Positions 1 through 5,620 of a DNA stretch of 9,493 bases are shown here, piece by piece. Both the position numbers and the translations under genes were made by a program. The notes under the pieces were generated by a model, which did no database searches, was not told the origin of the DNA, and saw only the letters and a program-made list of their open reading frames with translations. The first letter of the stretch is position 1. The number at the start of each line of letters is the position of its first letter. The DNA is from an uncultured Spirochaetaceae bacterium (lineage in GTDB: Bacteria > Spirochaetota > Spirochaetia > Treponematales > Treponemataceae): assembly GCA_902796985.1 (NCBI GenBank), contig CADBRC010000161.1, forward strand, positions 1-9,493. The letters run 5' to 3'.

Positions 1-5
1 AGGAG
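1..5 (+). promoter_or_regulatory. Ribosome binding site of the sugar-type binding protein gene
   Basis: The window opens with AGGAG, followed by six bases and then ATG at 12. This near-perfect Shine-Dalgarno sequence fixes the start of the first gene. The promoter, if the gene has its own, lies outside the window. Confidence 0.85.
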
Positions 6-11
6 ATACCT

Positions 12-1295
12 ATGAAAAAAAACCTTTCATCCGTATGTGCGCTGCTTGCGCTCTGTACGCTCCTGCCGCTCGGCGGCTGCAAAAAGAAGGAGGCCGCGGC
101 CCCGCAGGACGCGTTCGTTCCCCGCTACGGAAAGGATACGGCCGGAACGGTCTACGTCGCAGGCCACTACAAGAACTTTGAGGCGCTGGAGGCGGAGTTC
201 GACCGCTTCAAGGAGTACTACCCCGAGGTAGAACTCCGCTTTGAATACCTTGACAAGTACAACAGTACCGTCCTGTCCGCCCTCAGGGGGGACAACCCGC
301 CGGACATCTACTTCACCTTCAGCTGGATGCTGGACAAGGACGAGTACCGCCCCCTCTTTGACTCGGCGGAGAACCTCGCCAGCCCGGAGCTCGGCATCCG
401 GCTCGACTGCATCCAGAGCGGCACCGTCGTCCAGGGCAAGGAGAGCGGCAGGATACTGATGATTCCCATCATGACAAACTCCTACGGCATGCTCGTGAAC
501 GAGAAGCTCTTCAAGGAAGAAGGCCTGAGCGTTCCCCGGACCTACGGGGAGCTCAAGGACTGCGTCCGCACGTTCAAGGAGCGGGGCTGTGCCTCCCCGA
601 TCATCGGCGACGTCACCGGCGAACTGGGCATGTTTGTCAGTCTTTCCATCCCCTATTTTTGCTCGACCGTGAAGGACAACCCGGCAGCGATCAAGACGCT
701 CAACGAGTTGGGCCCCGGCGCGGGCGCATACGCGGAGGAGGTGCTTGCCTTTGCCGAGGAGTTCGCAAAGCTGGGGGCGGTTGACCTGGAAGCCTGCAAG
801 GACCTCAAGGACATCAACGGCCTGGTCTTCCGCTTCTTTGAAGGTGACATCCCCATGGTTTTCTGCAACGCAGACACGATCTCCAGTACCAAGAAACGGG
901 AGCGCATTTCGGAGCCCTTCATGAACGCCCCCTTCGACTACAGCGCCTATCCCATACCGACCGACCGGGGGACCCTCTTCTACAAGAGCGTGTCCATCGA
1001 GCTTTCCGTTTACAAGGAGAGCCGGAACCTCGAGATGGCGAACGAGTTCATGCGCTTCCTCATCTCCCCGGAGGAACTGAACAACCTGGCGGCGCAGAAG
1101 CGGCTCCTCACCGTCACCGGTGATTACCGTGCTGACAAGATCTACACAGCCTTTGCGGAGGCGGACGAGACGATCAACTTTGACATCCTCGGCCTGATGG
1201 ACGCCCCCATGATCCAGATGCGGCGCGCCTTCAACGCGGTTTCCCGGGGCGAGATGAGCAAGGAGGAGGCTCTCGAGCGCTTCGGCACCTTCTAG
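12..1295 (+). CDS. Family 1 extracellular solute-binding lipoprotein of an ABC importer
   Basis: This 427-residue protein is probably the substrate-capturing lipoprotein of a carbohydrate-type ABC importer, anchored outside the cytoplasmic membrane. Residues 1-22 form a lipoprotein signal peptide: two lysines, a hydrophobic core, then LGGC with the lipidated cysteine at 23. The mature part has the look of the family 1 (MalE/UgpB-like) fold: an early segment with NPPDIYF near 95-101, the hinge-like region MLVNEKLFKEEGLSVPRTYGEL near 160-181, and a late helix with MANEFMRFLISPEE. Length is typical of the family. The start is supported by AGGAG six bases upstream. No permease or ATPase gene follows it, so partners must lie upstream of the window or elsewhere. 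The substrate cannot be read from the sequence; sugars or sugar derivatives are the usual ligands of the family. Confidence 0.88.
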   Translation: MKKNLSSVCALLALCTLLPLGGCKKKEAAAPQDAFVPRYGKDTAGTVYVAGHYKNFEALEAEFDRFKEYYPEVELRFEYLDKYNSTVLSALRGDNPPDIYFTFSWMLDKDEYRPLFDSAENLASPELGIRLDCIQSGTVVQGKESGRILMIPIMTNSYGMLVNEKLFKEEGLSVPRTYGELKDCVRTFKERGCASPIIGDVTGELGMFVSLSIPYFCSTVKDNPAAIKTLNELGPGAGAYAEEVLAFAEEFAKLGAVDLEACKDLKDINGLVFRFFEGDIPMVFCNADTISSTKKRERISEPFMNAPFDYSAYPIPTDRGTLFYKSVSIELSVYKESRNLEMANEFMRFLISPEELNNLAAQKRLLTVTGDYRADKIYTAFAEADETINFDILGLMDAPMIQMRRAFNAVSRGEMSKEEALERFGTF

Positions 1296-1363
1296 GACGG
1301 GCCTCCAGTCCACGGGCGGGGGGCAAAAGGGGCAGAACTGGCCCCGGAAGCCGTCCCGCGAGC
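1296..1363. other. Intergenic stretch with a weak GC hairpin, no clear terminator
   Basis: Between the binding-protein stop and the next promoter there is a short stem of GGGGC (1329-1333) with GCCCC (1341-1345) around a 7-base loop. GGACGG at 1295-1300 is also complementary to CCGTCC at 1351-1356. Neither is followed by a T-run, so a factor-independent terminator is not supported. The stretch may allow some read-through into the HD gene. Confidence 0.3.
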
Positions 1364-1392
1364 TTGTCCAAAAGCACGCTTTTTACTATAAT
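1364..1392 (+). promoter_or_regulatory. Sigma-70-type promoter ahead of the HD-trmH-PAP2 gene cluster
   Basis: TTGTCC (1364-1369) and a perfect TATAAT (1387-1392) are separated by 17 bases, the optimal spacing for a housekeeping sigma factor. The expected transcription start is near 1399. The first in-frame start codon of the downstream reading frame, TTG at 1364, lies exactly in the -35 box. That start is therefore unlikely on a transcript made from this promoter. Seen directly; promoter activity is inferred. Confidence 0.72.
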
Positions 1393-1402
1393 ATCCCGTA
1401 AA

Positions 1403-2452
1403 GTGGGAGAATTCAGCGTTTCCAAATATCATTCCATCCTCTGCCCCGACCGGCCGGATTTTCTGGACGAATACCTGATATTGCCGTCCCTGCAGCGGCT
1501 CGGCGGCATCGGCCTCCTGTGCGGCACCGACTGGACCCCCCTGTTCCACAACAAGTTCTTCTATTCCAGGCTGGACCATTCCGTCGGAGCCGCCCTCATC
1601 ACCTGGAACTTCACGCACAACAAACGGCAGACGCTCGCCTCCCTCTTCCACGACATAGCGAGCCCGGCGTTCAGCCACGCAGTGGACTTCCGCAACGGAG
1701 ACAGAATGCGGCAGGAGAGCACCGAGGCCCTGACCCACGACATAATAAACGGCGACCTGGACCTGAGCGAAATGCTGTTCCGCGACGGCATCTACAAGTA
1801 CGAGATGGACGACTACCACCGCTACCCGGTTGCCGACAACGAGATTCCCGGCCTGTCCGCCGACCGGCTGGAATACATGTACCCGAGCGGGGCAGCCCTC
1901 TCCGGGACATGGACGCTCGACGAAATCGAAAAAAGCTACTCGGCAGTCACGCTCCTCAAGAACGAACGGGGGCAGGACGAGCTGGGCTTTGCAGACAGGG
2001 AGTCGGCACTGGAGTACGTTCGCCGCTTCCTGGACGTAAGCCTCATCCTGCAGAAGGGCGAGGACAAACTCGCAATGCAGCTGATGGGCGACATCATCGG
2101 AGAGGCAATCTCCTGCGGATACATCGAAGAAGACGACCTGTACGGCATGGACGAGCAGTCGCTCATCGCGAAGTTCGAAGACTGTGCGGACACCAGTCCC
2201 GGCGACAATTTTGCCCGCCTCTTCCGCACCTTCCGGGGAATGACCCGCCTGGTGCGCACGGACGTAAAGCTGAACGGGCACTACTGCGTCTCCTTCGACG
2301 TAAAGAAACGCTACGTAGACCCGCTCGTTCGCGGCGAGGGCGGAAAGGAAGCGGAACGGATTTCCACCCTGAGTACGGAAGCCGCCCGCCTTATCAAAGA
2401 CTTCCTGGAGTTCAGGGACAGCTACTGGGCATGCGTGCCCTATGTCCTGTGA
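1403..2452 (+). CDS. HD-domain phosphohydrolase-like protein
   Basis: A cytosolic protein of about 349 residues, counted from the GTG at 1403. It carries an HD-superfamily metal site: DHS (H59), FHD (H83, D84), a further H92 in FSHAVD, and D154 in SADRLEY. This is the H...HD...D pattern of dNTPase-like and other metal-dependent phosphohydrolases. The region before it (YHSILCPDRPDFLDEY through GLLCGTDWTPL) resembles a segment I associate with HD proteins of spirochaetes. The second half, beyond about residue 170, shows no motif I recognise. The substrate is unknown; nucleotides or other phosphate esters are the usual choices. The start is uncertain. The TTG at 1364 overlaps the -35 box, GTG at 1403 would be almost leaderless, and the best ribosome binding site (GGGAGA, 1405-1410) points to a GTT codon at 1418. 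The gene is followed after 36 bp by the RNA methyltransferase gene, so co-transcription is likely. Confidence 0.8.
   Translation: MGEFSVSKYHSILCPDRPDFLDEYLILPSLQRLGGIGLLCGTDWTPLFHNKFFYSRLDHSVGAALITWNFTHNKRQTLASLFHDIASPAFSHAVDFRNGDRMRQESTEALTHDIINGDLDLSEMLFRDGIYKYEMDDYHRYPVADNEIPGLSADRLEYMYPSGAALSGTWTLDEIEKSYSAVTLLKNERGQDELGFADRESALEYVRRFLDVSLILQKGEDKLAMQLMGDIIGEAISCGYIEEDDLYGMDEQSLIAKFEDCADTSPGDNFARLFRTFRGMTRLVRTDVKLNGHYCVSFDVKKRYVDPLVRGEGGKEAERISTLSTEAARLIKDFLEFRDSYWACVPYVL
1405..1410 (+). promoter_or_regulatory. Shine-Dalgarno-like sequence inside the annotated HD gene start
   Basis: GGGAGA lies just after the predicted transcription start. From GGGAG (1405-1409) there are eight bases to an in-frame GTT at 1418, with no ATG, GTG or TTG at the proper distance. 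It overlaps the GTG at 1403 and so cannot serve that codon. Homologous proteins should show where translation begins. Confidence 0.35.
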
Positions 2453-2478
2453 CAGGCAGGGCAGAAGAAGAGAAAGAC

Positions 2479-2482
2479 AGGA
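2479..2482 (+). promoter_or_regulatory. Ribosome binding site of the RNA methyltransferase gene
   Basis: AGGA lies six bases before the ATG at 2489, supporting that start. The 36-bp gap after the HD gene stop contains a purine-rich run but no promoter or terminator that I can see. Confidence 0.6.
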
Positions 2483-2488
2483 AACGAT

Positions 2489-3280
2489 ATGAAGAATACG
2501 GAACGAAACGAGCTTGCAGTCTGCGGATTTGCAGCAGTCAAGACGCTCGAAAAGAACGGCTGGGAAAAGATCCGGAGGTTCTATTTCTCCAAAGAGCGCG
2601 CCCCCCTCTTCGGCGGCCTGTGCAAGAAGCTTGCCGCAGCCAAACGGCCCTACAACCAGGTGCATGACCTGCAGGAACTGGAGCGGCTCTGCGGCTCAGT
2701 CCACCATCAGGGCGTAGTCGCAATGATAGAGATGCCCGACATCCCCGCCCTGAATACGGACGACACCGCCCGCTGGATACAGAACCGGGAGAGCGCAGTG
2801 CTGCTGGACCGGGTAGGCAACGCGAACAACCTGGGCGCAATCGTCAGGAGCGCGGCCTTCTTCGGAGTCAAAAACATCGTCATTCCGCTGGACGAGGCGC
2901 AGTCCTCGGTCACGACGAGCAGCTACCGTGTCGCCGAGGGCGGCATGGAGTTCGTCAACATCTATACCATACGCTCCATCAGCAAACTCCTGTCCAGCAT
3001 GGAAGGCAAGATGGTCAGGATCGGCACCTCCCTCGACGCCCGGGAGTCCGTAGCCGCCATCGGCAGCTACTGCCGTGACAAGGGGAGCATCATCGTCCTC
3101 GGCAATGAGGAGAGCGGAATAAGCGACGAGGTCAAGCGCAACTGCGACCACCTCCTCCTTATCCCTTACGCCGGCATGGGCAGGGGCGGTACGGCCCCCA
3201 AAGTGGACAGCCTGAACGTGGCCCAGGCCTCCGCCGTCGTCATGTACGAACTCGCCAAGGTCATGCCCATAGGGGGTTAG
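2489..3280 (+). CDS. SpoU/TrmH-family RNA 2'-O-ribose methyltransferase
   Basis: This 263-residue protein transfers a methyl group from S-adenosylmethionine to a ribose 2'-OH of tRNA or rRNA. Residues 1 to about 85 form a small N-terminal substrate-binding-like domain. Residues 103-256 form the knotted SPOUT catalytic domain with all three family motifs. Motif 1 is NLGAIVR (114-120), with catalytic R120. Motif 2 is LGNEESG (204-210), with E207. Motif 3 is IPYAGM followed by SLNVAQA, with S241 and N243. The length fits the RlmB/TsnR type of two-domain enzymes. Between IP and SLNV there is an extra glycine-rich segment, GRGGTAPK (231-238), which appears longer than the usual loop. The exact target nucleotide cannot be deduced. 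The gene lies 36 bp after the HD gene and 3 bp before the PAP2 gene, consistent with one operon. Confidence 0.92.
   Translation: MKNTERNELAVCGFAAVKTLEKNGWEKIRRFYFSKERAPLFGGLCKKLAAAKRPYNQVHDLQELERLCGSVHHQGVVAMIEMPDIPALNTDDTARWIQNRESAVLLDRVGNANNLGAIVRSAAFFGVKNIVIPLDEAQSSVTTSSYRVAEGGMEFVNIYTIRSISKLLSSMEGKMVRIGTSLDARESVAAIGSYCRDKGSIIVLGNEESGISDEVKRNCDHLLLIPYAGMGRGGTAPKVDSLNVAQASAVVMYELAKVMPIGG
3271..3276 (+). promoter_or_regulatory. Ribosome binding site of the PAP2 gene, inside the end of the methyltransferase gene
   Basis: AGGGGG lies within the last codons of the preceding gene and seven bases before ATG at 3284. The overlap with the upstream coding end points to translational coupling of the two genes. 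Confidence 0.6.
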
Positions 3281-3283
3281 CTT

Positions 3284-4171
3284 ATGATTCGTCCGTTCCT
3301 CAGCCTGAGGTCCCTCATCCTCTCCCTCATCGCCGTCTCGATTCTCGCGCAGCGGCAGCTTCATGCGCAGCCCATCCCGACGAACATCCCCGACCGGGAG
3401 CGCTGCGCCGCCACGGAAGGGCGGTCCCCCTTCGCCATCGACTACTACTATGACCTCGCCTTAGGGCTGGGGTCGGTGAGCCTGACCGTCACCGGACTCA
3501 TCATGGAGCACCGGGTGGAAGGATGGGACGGAGAAGAAACCTTCAGCAAGCGGAACATAAACGAAGTGGACCGGGTCTGGTACAACGAGTACCGGCCCGC
3601 CGTAGACACCATGGGAACAGTCACCGCGCTGACCAACGTAATCGCCCTGCCCGTCGGCATCTACGCGGCGGAGGCAGTGATGAACAACCTGCCCCCCGGA
3701 GAACTCGCCACGGTCGGCGTAATGCTGACGGAAAGCTACCTGACGGGCTACGGAGTGCGCAACATCATCAAGTCCATCGCCAAGCGGCCCCGCCCCTACA
3801 TGTACCGGGGAAAGTGGGATACGGATCATCTGGAAGACGGGGACTACACCCTCTCCTTCCCCAGCGGACACACGACCGACGCGTTCATGGGGGCGACCTT
3901 CCTCTCCTATACCTTCTGCAAGTATTACCCTGAGTCCAGGTTGAAGGTTCCCGTCATAGCGGCAAGCTATACGCTCGCAGCGACGACGGGCTTCCTCAGG
4001 GTCGCAAGCGGCAACCACTTCATATCGGACGTGCTGACCGGAGCAGCCCTCGGCACGGCGGTCGGCATCGTCGTCCCCTTCGTCCACGAAAAAATAGCCA
4101 AGGTCAAATACAAGGGGCAGCAGGTTCTCGCCTTTGACGGACAGTCGCTGACGGCAACGCTGAAATTTTAG
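3284..4171 (+). CDS. PAP2-family phosphatase, membrane-associated or exported
   Basis: This 295-residue protein belongs to the PAP2 (type 2 phosphatidic acid phosphatase) superfamily, which removes phosphate from lipid phosphates such as phosphatidic acid or undecaprenyl pyrophosphate. All three catalytic motifs are present. Motif C1 is KSIAKRPRP (K163, R170, P171), C2 is PSGH (193-196) and C3 is R239-VASGN-H245-FIS-D249. The usual serine before the C3 arginine is leucine here, while the catalytic histidines and aspartate remain. Residues 1-29 look like a signal peptide ending near HAQ, so the active site may face the periplasm. Hydrophobic segments near 56-74, 112-132, 201-212, 223-238 and 250-266 could span the membrane. 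The start is set by AGGGGG seven bases upstream. The gene sits 3 bp after the methyltransferase gene. The substrate is not determined. The last four codons and the stop lie inside a strong inverted repeat. Confidence 0.87.
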   Translation: MIRPFLSLRSLILSLIAVSILAQRQLHAQPIPTNIPDRERCAATEGRSPFAIDYYYDLALGLGSVSLTVTGLIMEHRVEGWDGEETFSKRNINEVDRVWYNEYRPAVDTMGTVTALTNVIALPVGIYAAEAVMNNLPPGELATVGVMLTESYLTGYGVRNIIKSIAKRPRPYMYRGKWDTDHLEDGDYTLSFPSGHTTDAFMGATFLSYTFCKYYPESRLKVPVIAASYTLAATTGFLRVASGNHFISDVLTGAALGTAVGIVVPFVHEKIAKVKYKGQQVLAFDGQSLTATLKF

Positions 4172-4200
4172 CGTTGCTTACGCCACGCTAAAATTTCAGC
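4159..4200. repeat. 16-bp perfect inverted repeat overlapping the PAP2 stop codon
   Basis: GCTGAAATTTTAGCGT (4159-4174) is exactly complementary to ACGCTAAAATTTCAGC (4185-4200), with a 10-base loop. The TAG stop at 4169-4171 lies inside the left arm. Shorter alternative pairings also exist (for example GCAACGCT with AGCGTTGC at 4154-4177). There is no adjacent T-run, so it is not a standard terminator. Protection of the 3' end or a dispersed repeat element are possible roles. Confidence 0.8.
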
Positions 4201-4202
4201 AA

Positions 4203-4225
4203 TGACAGACGCTGCGCGTCTGTCA
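4203..4225. repeat. 10-bp perfect hairpin downstream of the PAP2 gene
   Basis: TGACAGACGC (4203-4212) pairs with GCGTCTGTCA (4216-4225) around a 3-base loop, TGC. It follows the previous inverted repeat by two bases. CACGCTA occurs at 4184-4190 in the first hairpin and again at 4224-4230 at the end of this one, hinting that the two share an origin. Confidence 0.75.
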
Positions 4226-4248
4226 CGCTATACTTCAACCCGGCAATA

Positions 4249-4276
4249 AAAAAGGGGGCATCGCTGCCCCCTTTTT
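4249..4276. terminator. Bidirectional factor-independent terminator between the PAP2 gene and leuB
   Basis: AAAAAGGGGGCA (4249-4260) pairs perfectly with TGCCCCCTTTTT (4265-4276) around a TCGC loop. On the plus strand the stem runs into TTTTTCTTTT after the PAP2 operon. On the minus strand it gives TTTTTT after leuB, which ends at 4296. It fits both converging transcripts. Confidence 0.92.
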
Positions 4277-4295
4277 CTTTTACTGCAAGCCAGTC

Positions 4296-5390
4296 TTACT
4301 TATTCAGGTACTCGACGACGAGCTGGCCCATCTTCTTGGTGCCGACAAGCTTGCCCGCGGCCTTGACCGCATCGATGTTCTTGCCCGCAATGTCGCCCGT
4401 GCGCCAGCCGTCGGACAGAACCTTGTCCACGGCAGACTCAATCGCCTTGGCCTCCGCCTCCGCACCGAAGCTGAAGCGGAGCAGCATGGCAGCCGAAAGA
4501 ATCGTCGCAAGCGGATTGGCGAGGTCCTTGCCCGCAATGTCCGGGGCCGACCCGTGGATCGGCTCGTAGAGGCCCGGGCCCTTGCCGTCGCCGAGCGAGG
4601 CGGAGGCGAGCATGCCGATGGAGCCGGTCACCTGGGCGGCCTCGTCGGTCAGGATGTCACCGAACATGTTGCTCGTCGCGATGACGTCGAACTGCCGGGG
4701 GTTCTTGACCAGCTGCATGGCCGCATTGTCGATGTAGAGGAAGTCCAGCGTCACGTCCGCGTAGTCCTTGTGGACGGTCTCGGCGACCTTGCGCCAGAGG
4801 CGGCTGGAGTTCAGGATGTTCGCCTTGTCGACGACGGTCAGGTGCTTCTGCCGCTTCCGGGCAAACTCGAATCCCATCTTGACGATGCGCTCGATCTCTT
4901 CCCAGCTGTAGCGCTCGGTGTCCCAGGCGGAGCGTCCGTCGGCGGCCGTTCCGCGCTCGCCGAAGTAAATGCCGCCGGTCAATTCGCGGACAACGAGGAT
5001 GTCCAGTCCGTCACCGGCAATCTCGTCCTTGAGGGGGCACGCATCCTTGAGCTGCTTCCACATGACGGCGGGGCGGAGGTTTGCGTAGACCTTCATGCCG
5101 CCGCGCAGGCCGAGCAGGGCCTTCTCCGGGCGGATCTCCGGGGCAACGTCGTCCCACTTGGGGCCGCCGACCGCGCCGAGCAGGGCCGCATCGCTTTTCA
5201 GGCAGATGTCCAGCTGGTCCTGGGGAAGGGGCTTGCCCCACTTGTCAATCGCCGAGCCGCCCGCGATTACGGTTGTATAGTTGAATTTGTGGCCGAATTT
5301 CGCCGCCACAGCATTGAGGACGTTGACCGCCTCCGCCACCACATCCGGTCCGATTCCGTCGCCGGGGATAAGCGCAATGTTCTTTTCCAT
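4296..5390 (-). CDS. leuB: 3-isopropylmalate dehydrogenase
   Basis: This 364-residue cytosolic enzyme oxidises and decarboxylates 3-isopropylmalate with NAD+, the third step of leucine biosynthesis. The N-terminus has [14 protein letters not shown] (5-18). Substrate arginines lie at R96 and R106 (LRGG, NLRP) and R135 ([13 protein letters not shown], with Y142). K189 is the general base. The metal aspartates are D221, D245 and D249, in the family signature beginning [12 protein letters not shown]. The NAD pocket is [15 protein letters not shown] (279-293). The tyrosine-containing [10 protein letters not shown] segment favours LeuB over isocitrate or tartrate dehydrogenase. The frame stays open upstream to 5492, but those starts lie in the promoter, and the family N-terminus begins at the ATG at 5390. 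Length matches the family. It stands alone, with its own promoter and terminator; leuA and leuCD are not in the window. Confidence 0.96.
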   Translation of the reverse strand: MEKNIALIPGDGIGPDVVAEAVNVLNAVAAKFGHKFNYTTVIAGGSAIDKWGKPLPQDQLDICLKSDAALLGAVGGPKWDDVAPEIRPEKALLGLRGGMKVYANLRPAVMWKQLKDACPLKDEIAGDGLDILVVRELTGGIYFGERGTAADGRSAWDTERYSWEEIERIVKMGFEFARKRQKHLTVVDKANILNSSRLWRKVAETVHKDYADVTLDFLYIDNAAMQLVKNPRQFDVIATSNMFGDILTDEAAQVTGSIGMLASASLGDGKGPGLYEPIHGSAPDIAGKDLANPLATILSAAMLLRFSFGAEAEAKAIESAVDKVLSDGWRTGDIAGKNIDAVKAAGKLVGTKKMGQLVVEYLNK

Positions 5391-5457
5391 AAATAAATCC
5401 ACTCCCAGCCGGTACAGGAGCCAAAGAAGGCTCTGCAACCGTGCTTCATTTGCTATA
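5391..5457 (-). other. leuB 5' leader with leucine-codon-rich in-frame stretch
   Basis: From the predicted transcription start near 5457 to the leuB ATG there are about 66 bases. In the leuB frame, 7 of the 16 codons before the ATG encode leucine (TTG at 5438 to TTT at 5391). A small stem, GAGCC with GGCTC (5418-5422 and 5429-5433), lies within it. GGGAG and GTGGA close to the start can act as the ribosome binding site. No terminator hairpin is visible, so attenuation is not demonstrated. Confidence 0.35.
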
Positions 5458-5463
5458 GTGGGA

Positions 5464-5492
5464 ATTATATCACGCGGGGACATTCTGTTCAA
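5464..5492 (-). promoter_or_regulatory. Sigma-70-type promoter of leuB
   Basis: On the minus strand TTGAAC (5492-5487) is followed after 17 bases by a perfect TATAAT (5469-5464). Transcription should start near 5457, which excludes the more upstream ATGs of the open frame (5492 and 5483). The -35 box overlaps the first of the GC-rich direct repeats. Confidence 0.75.
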
Positions 5493-5526
5493 TTGCCCCC
5501 CGGCCCCGGTGATTGCCCCCCCGGCC
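5492..5526. repeat. Direct repeat pair ATTGC-polyC-GGCC in the leuB/MATE spacer
   Basis: ATTGCCCCCCGGCC (5492-5505) and ATTGCCCCCCCGGCC (5512-5526) differ by one C and start 20 bp apart, about two helical turns. The first copy touches the leuB -35 box. Confidence 0.65.
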
Positions 5527-5569
5527 GCCGGTGCCTGGACCCCGCCGGAACCCGTCTGCCGGTGCCTGG
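5527..5569. repeat. Direct repeat pair GCCGGTGCCTGG in the leuB/MATE spacer
   Basis: GCCGGTGCCTGG occurs at 5527-5538 and 5558-5569, 31 bp apart, about three helical turns. The similarity extends a few bases further into CCCC(G). The second copy ends 9 bp upstream of the proposed MATE -35 box. Confidence 0.7.
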
Positions 5570-5578
5570 CCCCGAGAA

Positions 5579-5607
5579 TTGCATTTGTCCCCCGCTTGTG
5601 CTATGCT
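5579..5607 (+). promoter_or_regulatory. Probable promoter of the MATE transporter gene
   Basis: TTGCAT (5579-5584) and TATGCT (5602-5607) are 17 bases apart, and TGC directly precedes the -10 box (extended -10). Transcription would start near 5613-5614, leaving only about seven bases before the ATG at 5621. The -35 match is weak (3 of 6). Confidence 0.45.
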
Positions 5608-5620
5608 TGAAAGGCATTTT

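Noticed and set aside
27..1313. Open frame of 428 codons antisense to the first binding-protein gene
   Set aside because: The sense frame has a lipobox, a clear ribosome site and family motifs. The antisense translation shows no recognisable domain and is the usual product of GC-rich codon bias.
1292..2665. Open frame of 457 codons antisense to the HD gene
   Set aside because: It crosses the promoter and the gap between genes, has no motif and opposes a gene with an intact HD metal site.
4159..4225. Insertion-sequence ends or a miniature transposon
   Set aside because: There is no transposase remnant or clear target duplication; the structure is only two adjacent hairpins.
4554..5396. Open frame of 280 codons opposite leuB
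   Set aside because: It is the mirror of a fully conserved leuB, with no motif of its own.
5267..5449. Possible leader peptide from ATG at 5449 overlapping the start of leuB in another frame
   Set aside because: It has no leucine run, runs deep into leuB and lacks a good ribosome site, so it does not look like an attenuator peptide.
5391..5492. 34-residue N-terminal extension of LeuB from the ATG at 5492
   Set aside because: This start is in the -35 box of the leuB promoter, and LeuB proteins begin at [15 protein letters not shown] or equivalent.
5513..5620. 36-residue N-terminal extension of the MATE protein
   Set aside because: It is encoded by the GC-rich repeat region and includes the proposed promoter; the family N-terminus begins at the ATG at 5621 with its own ribosome site.
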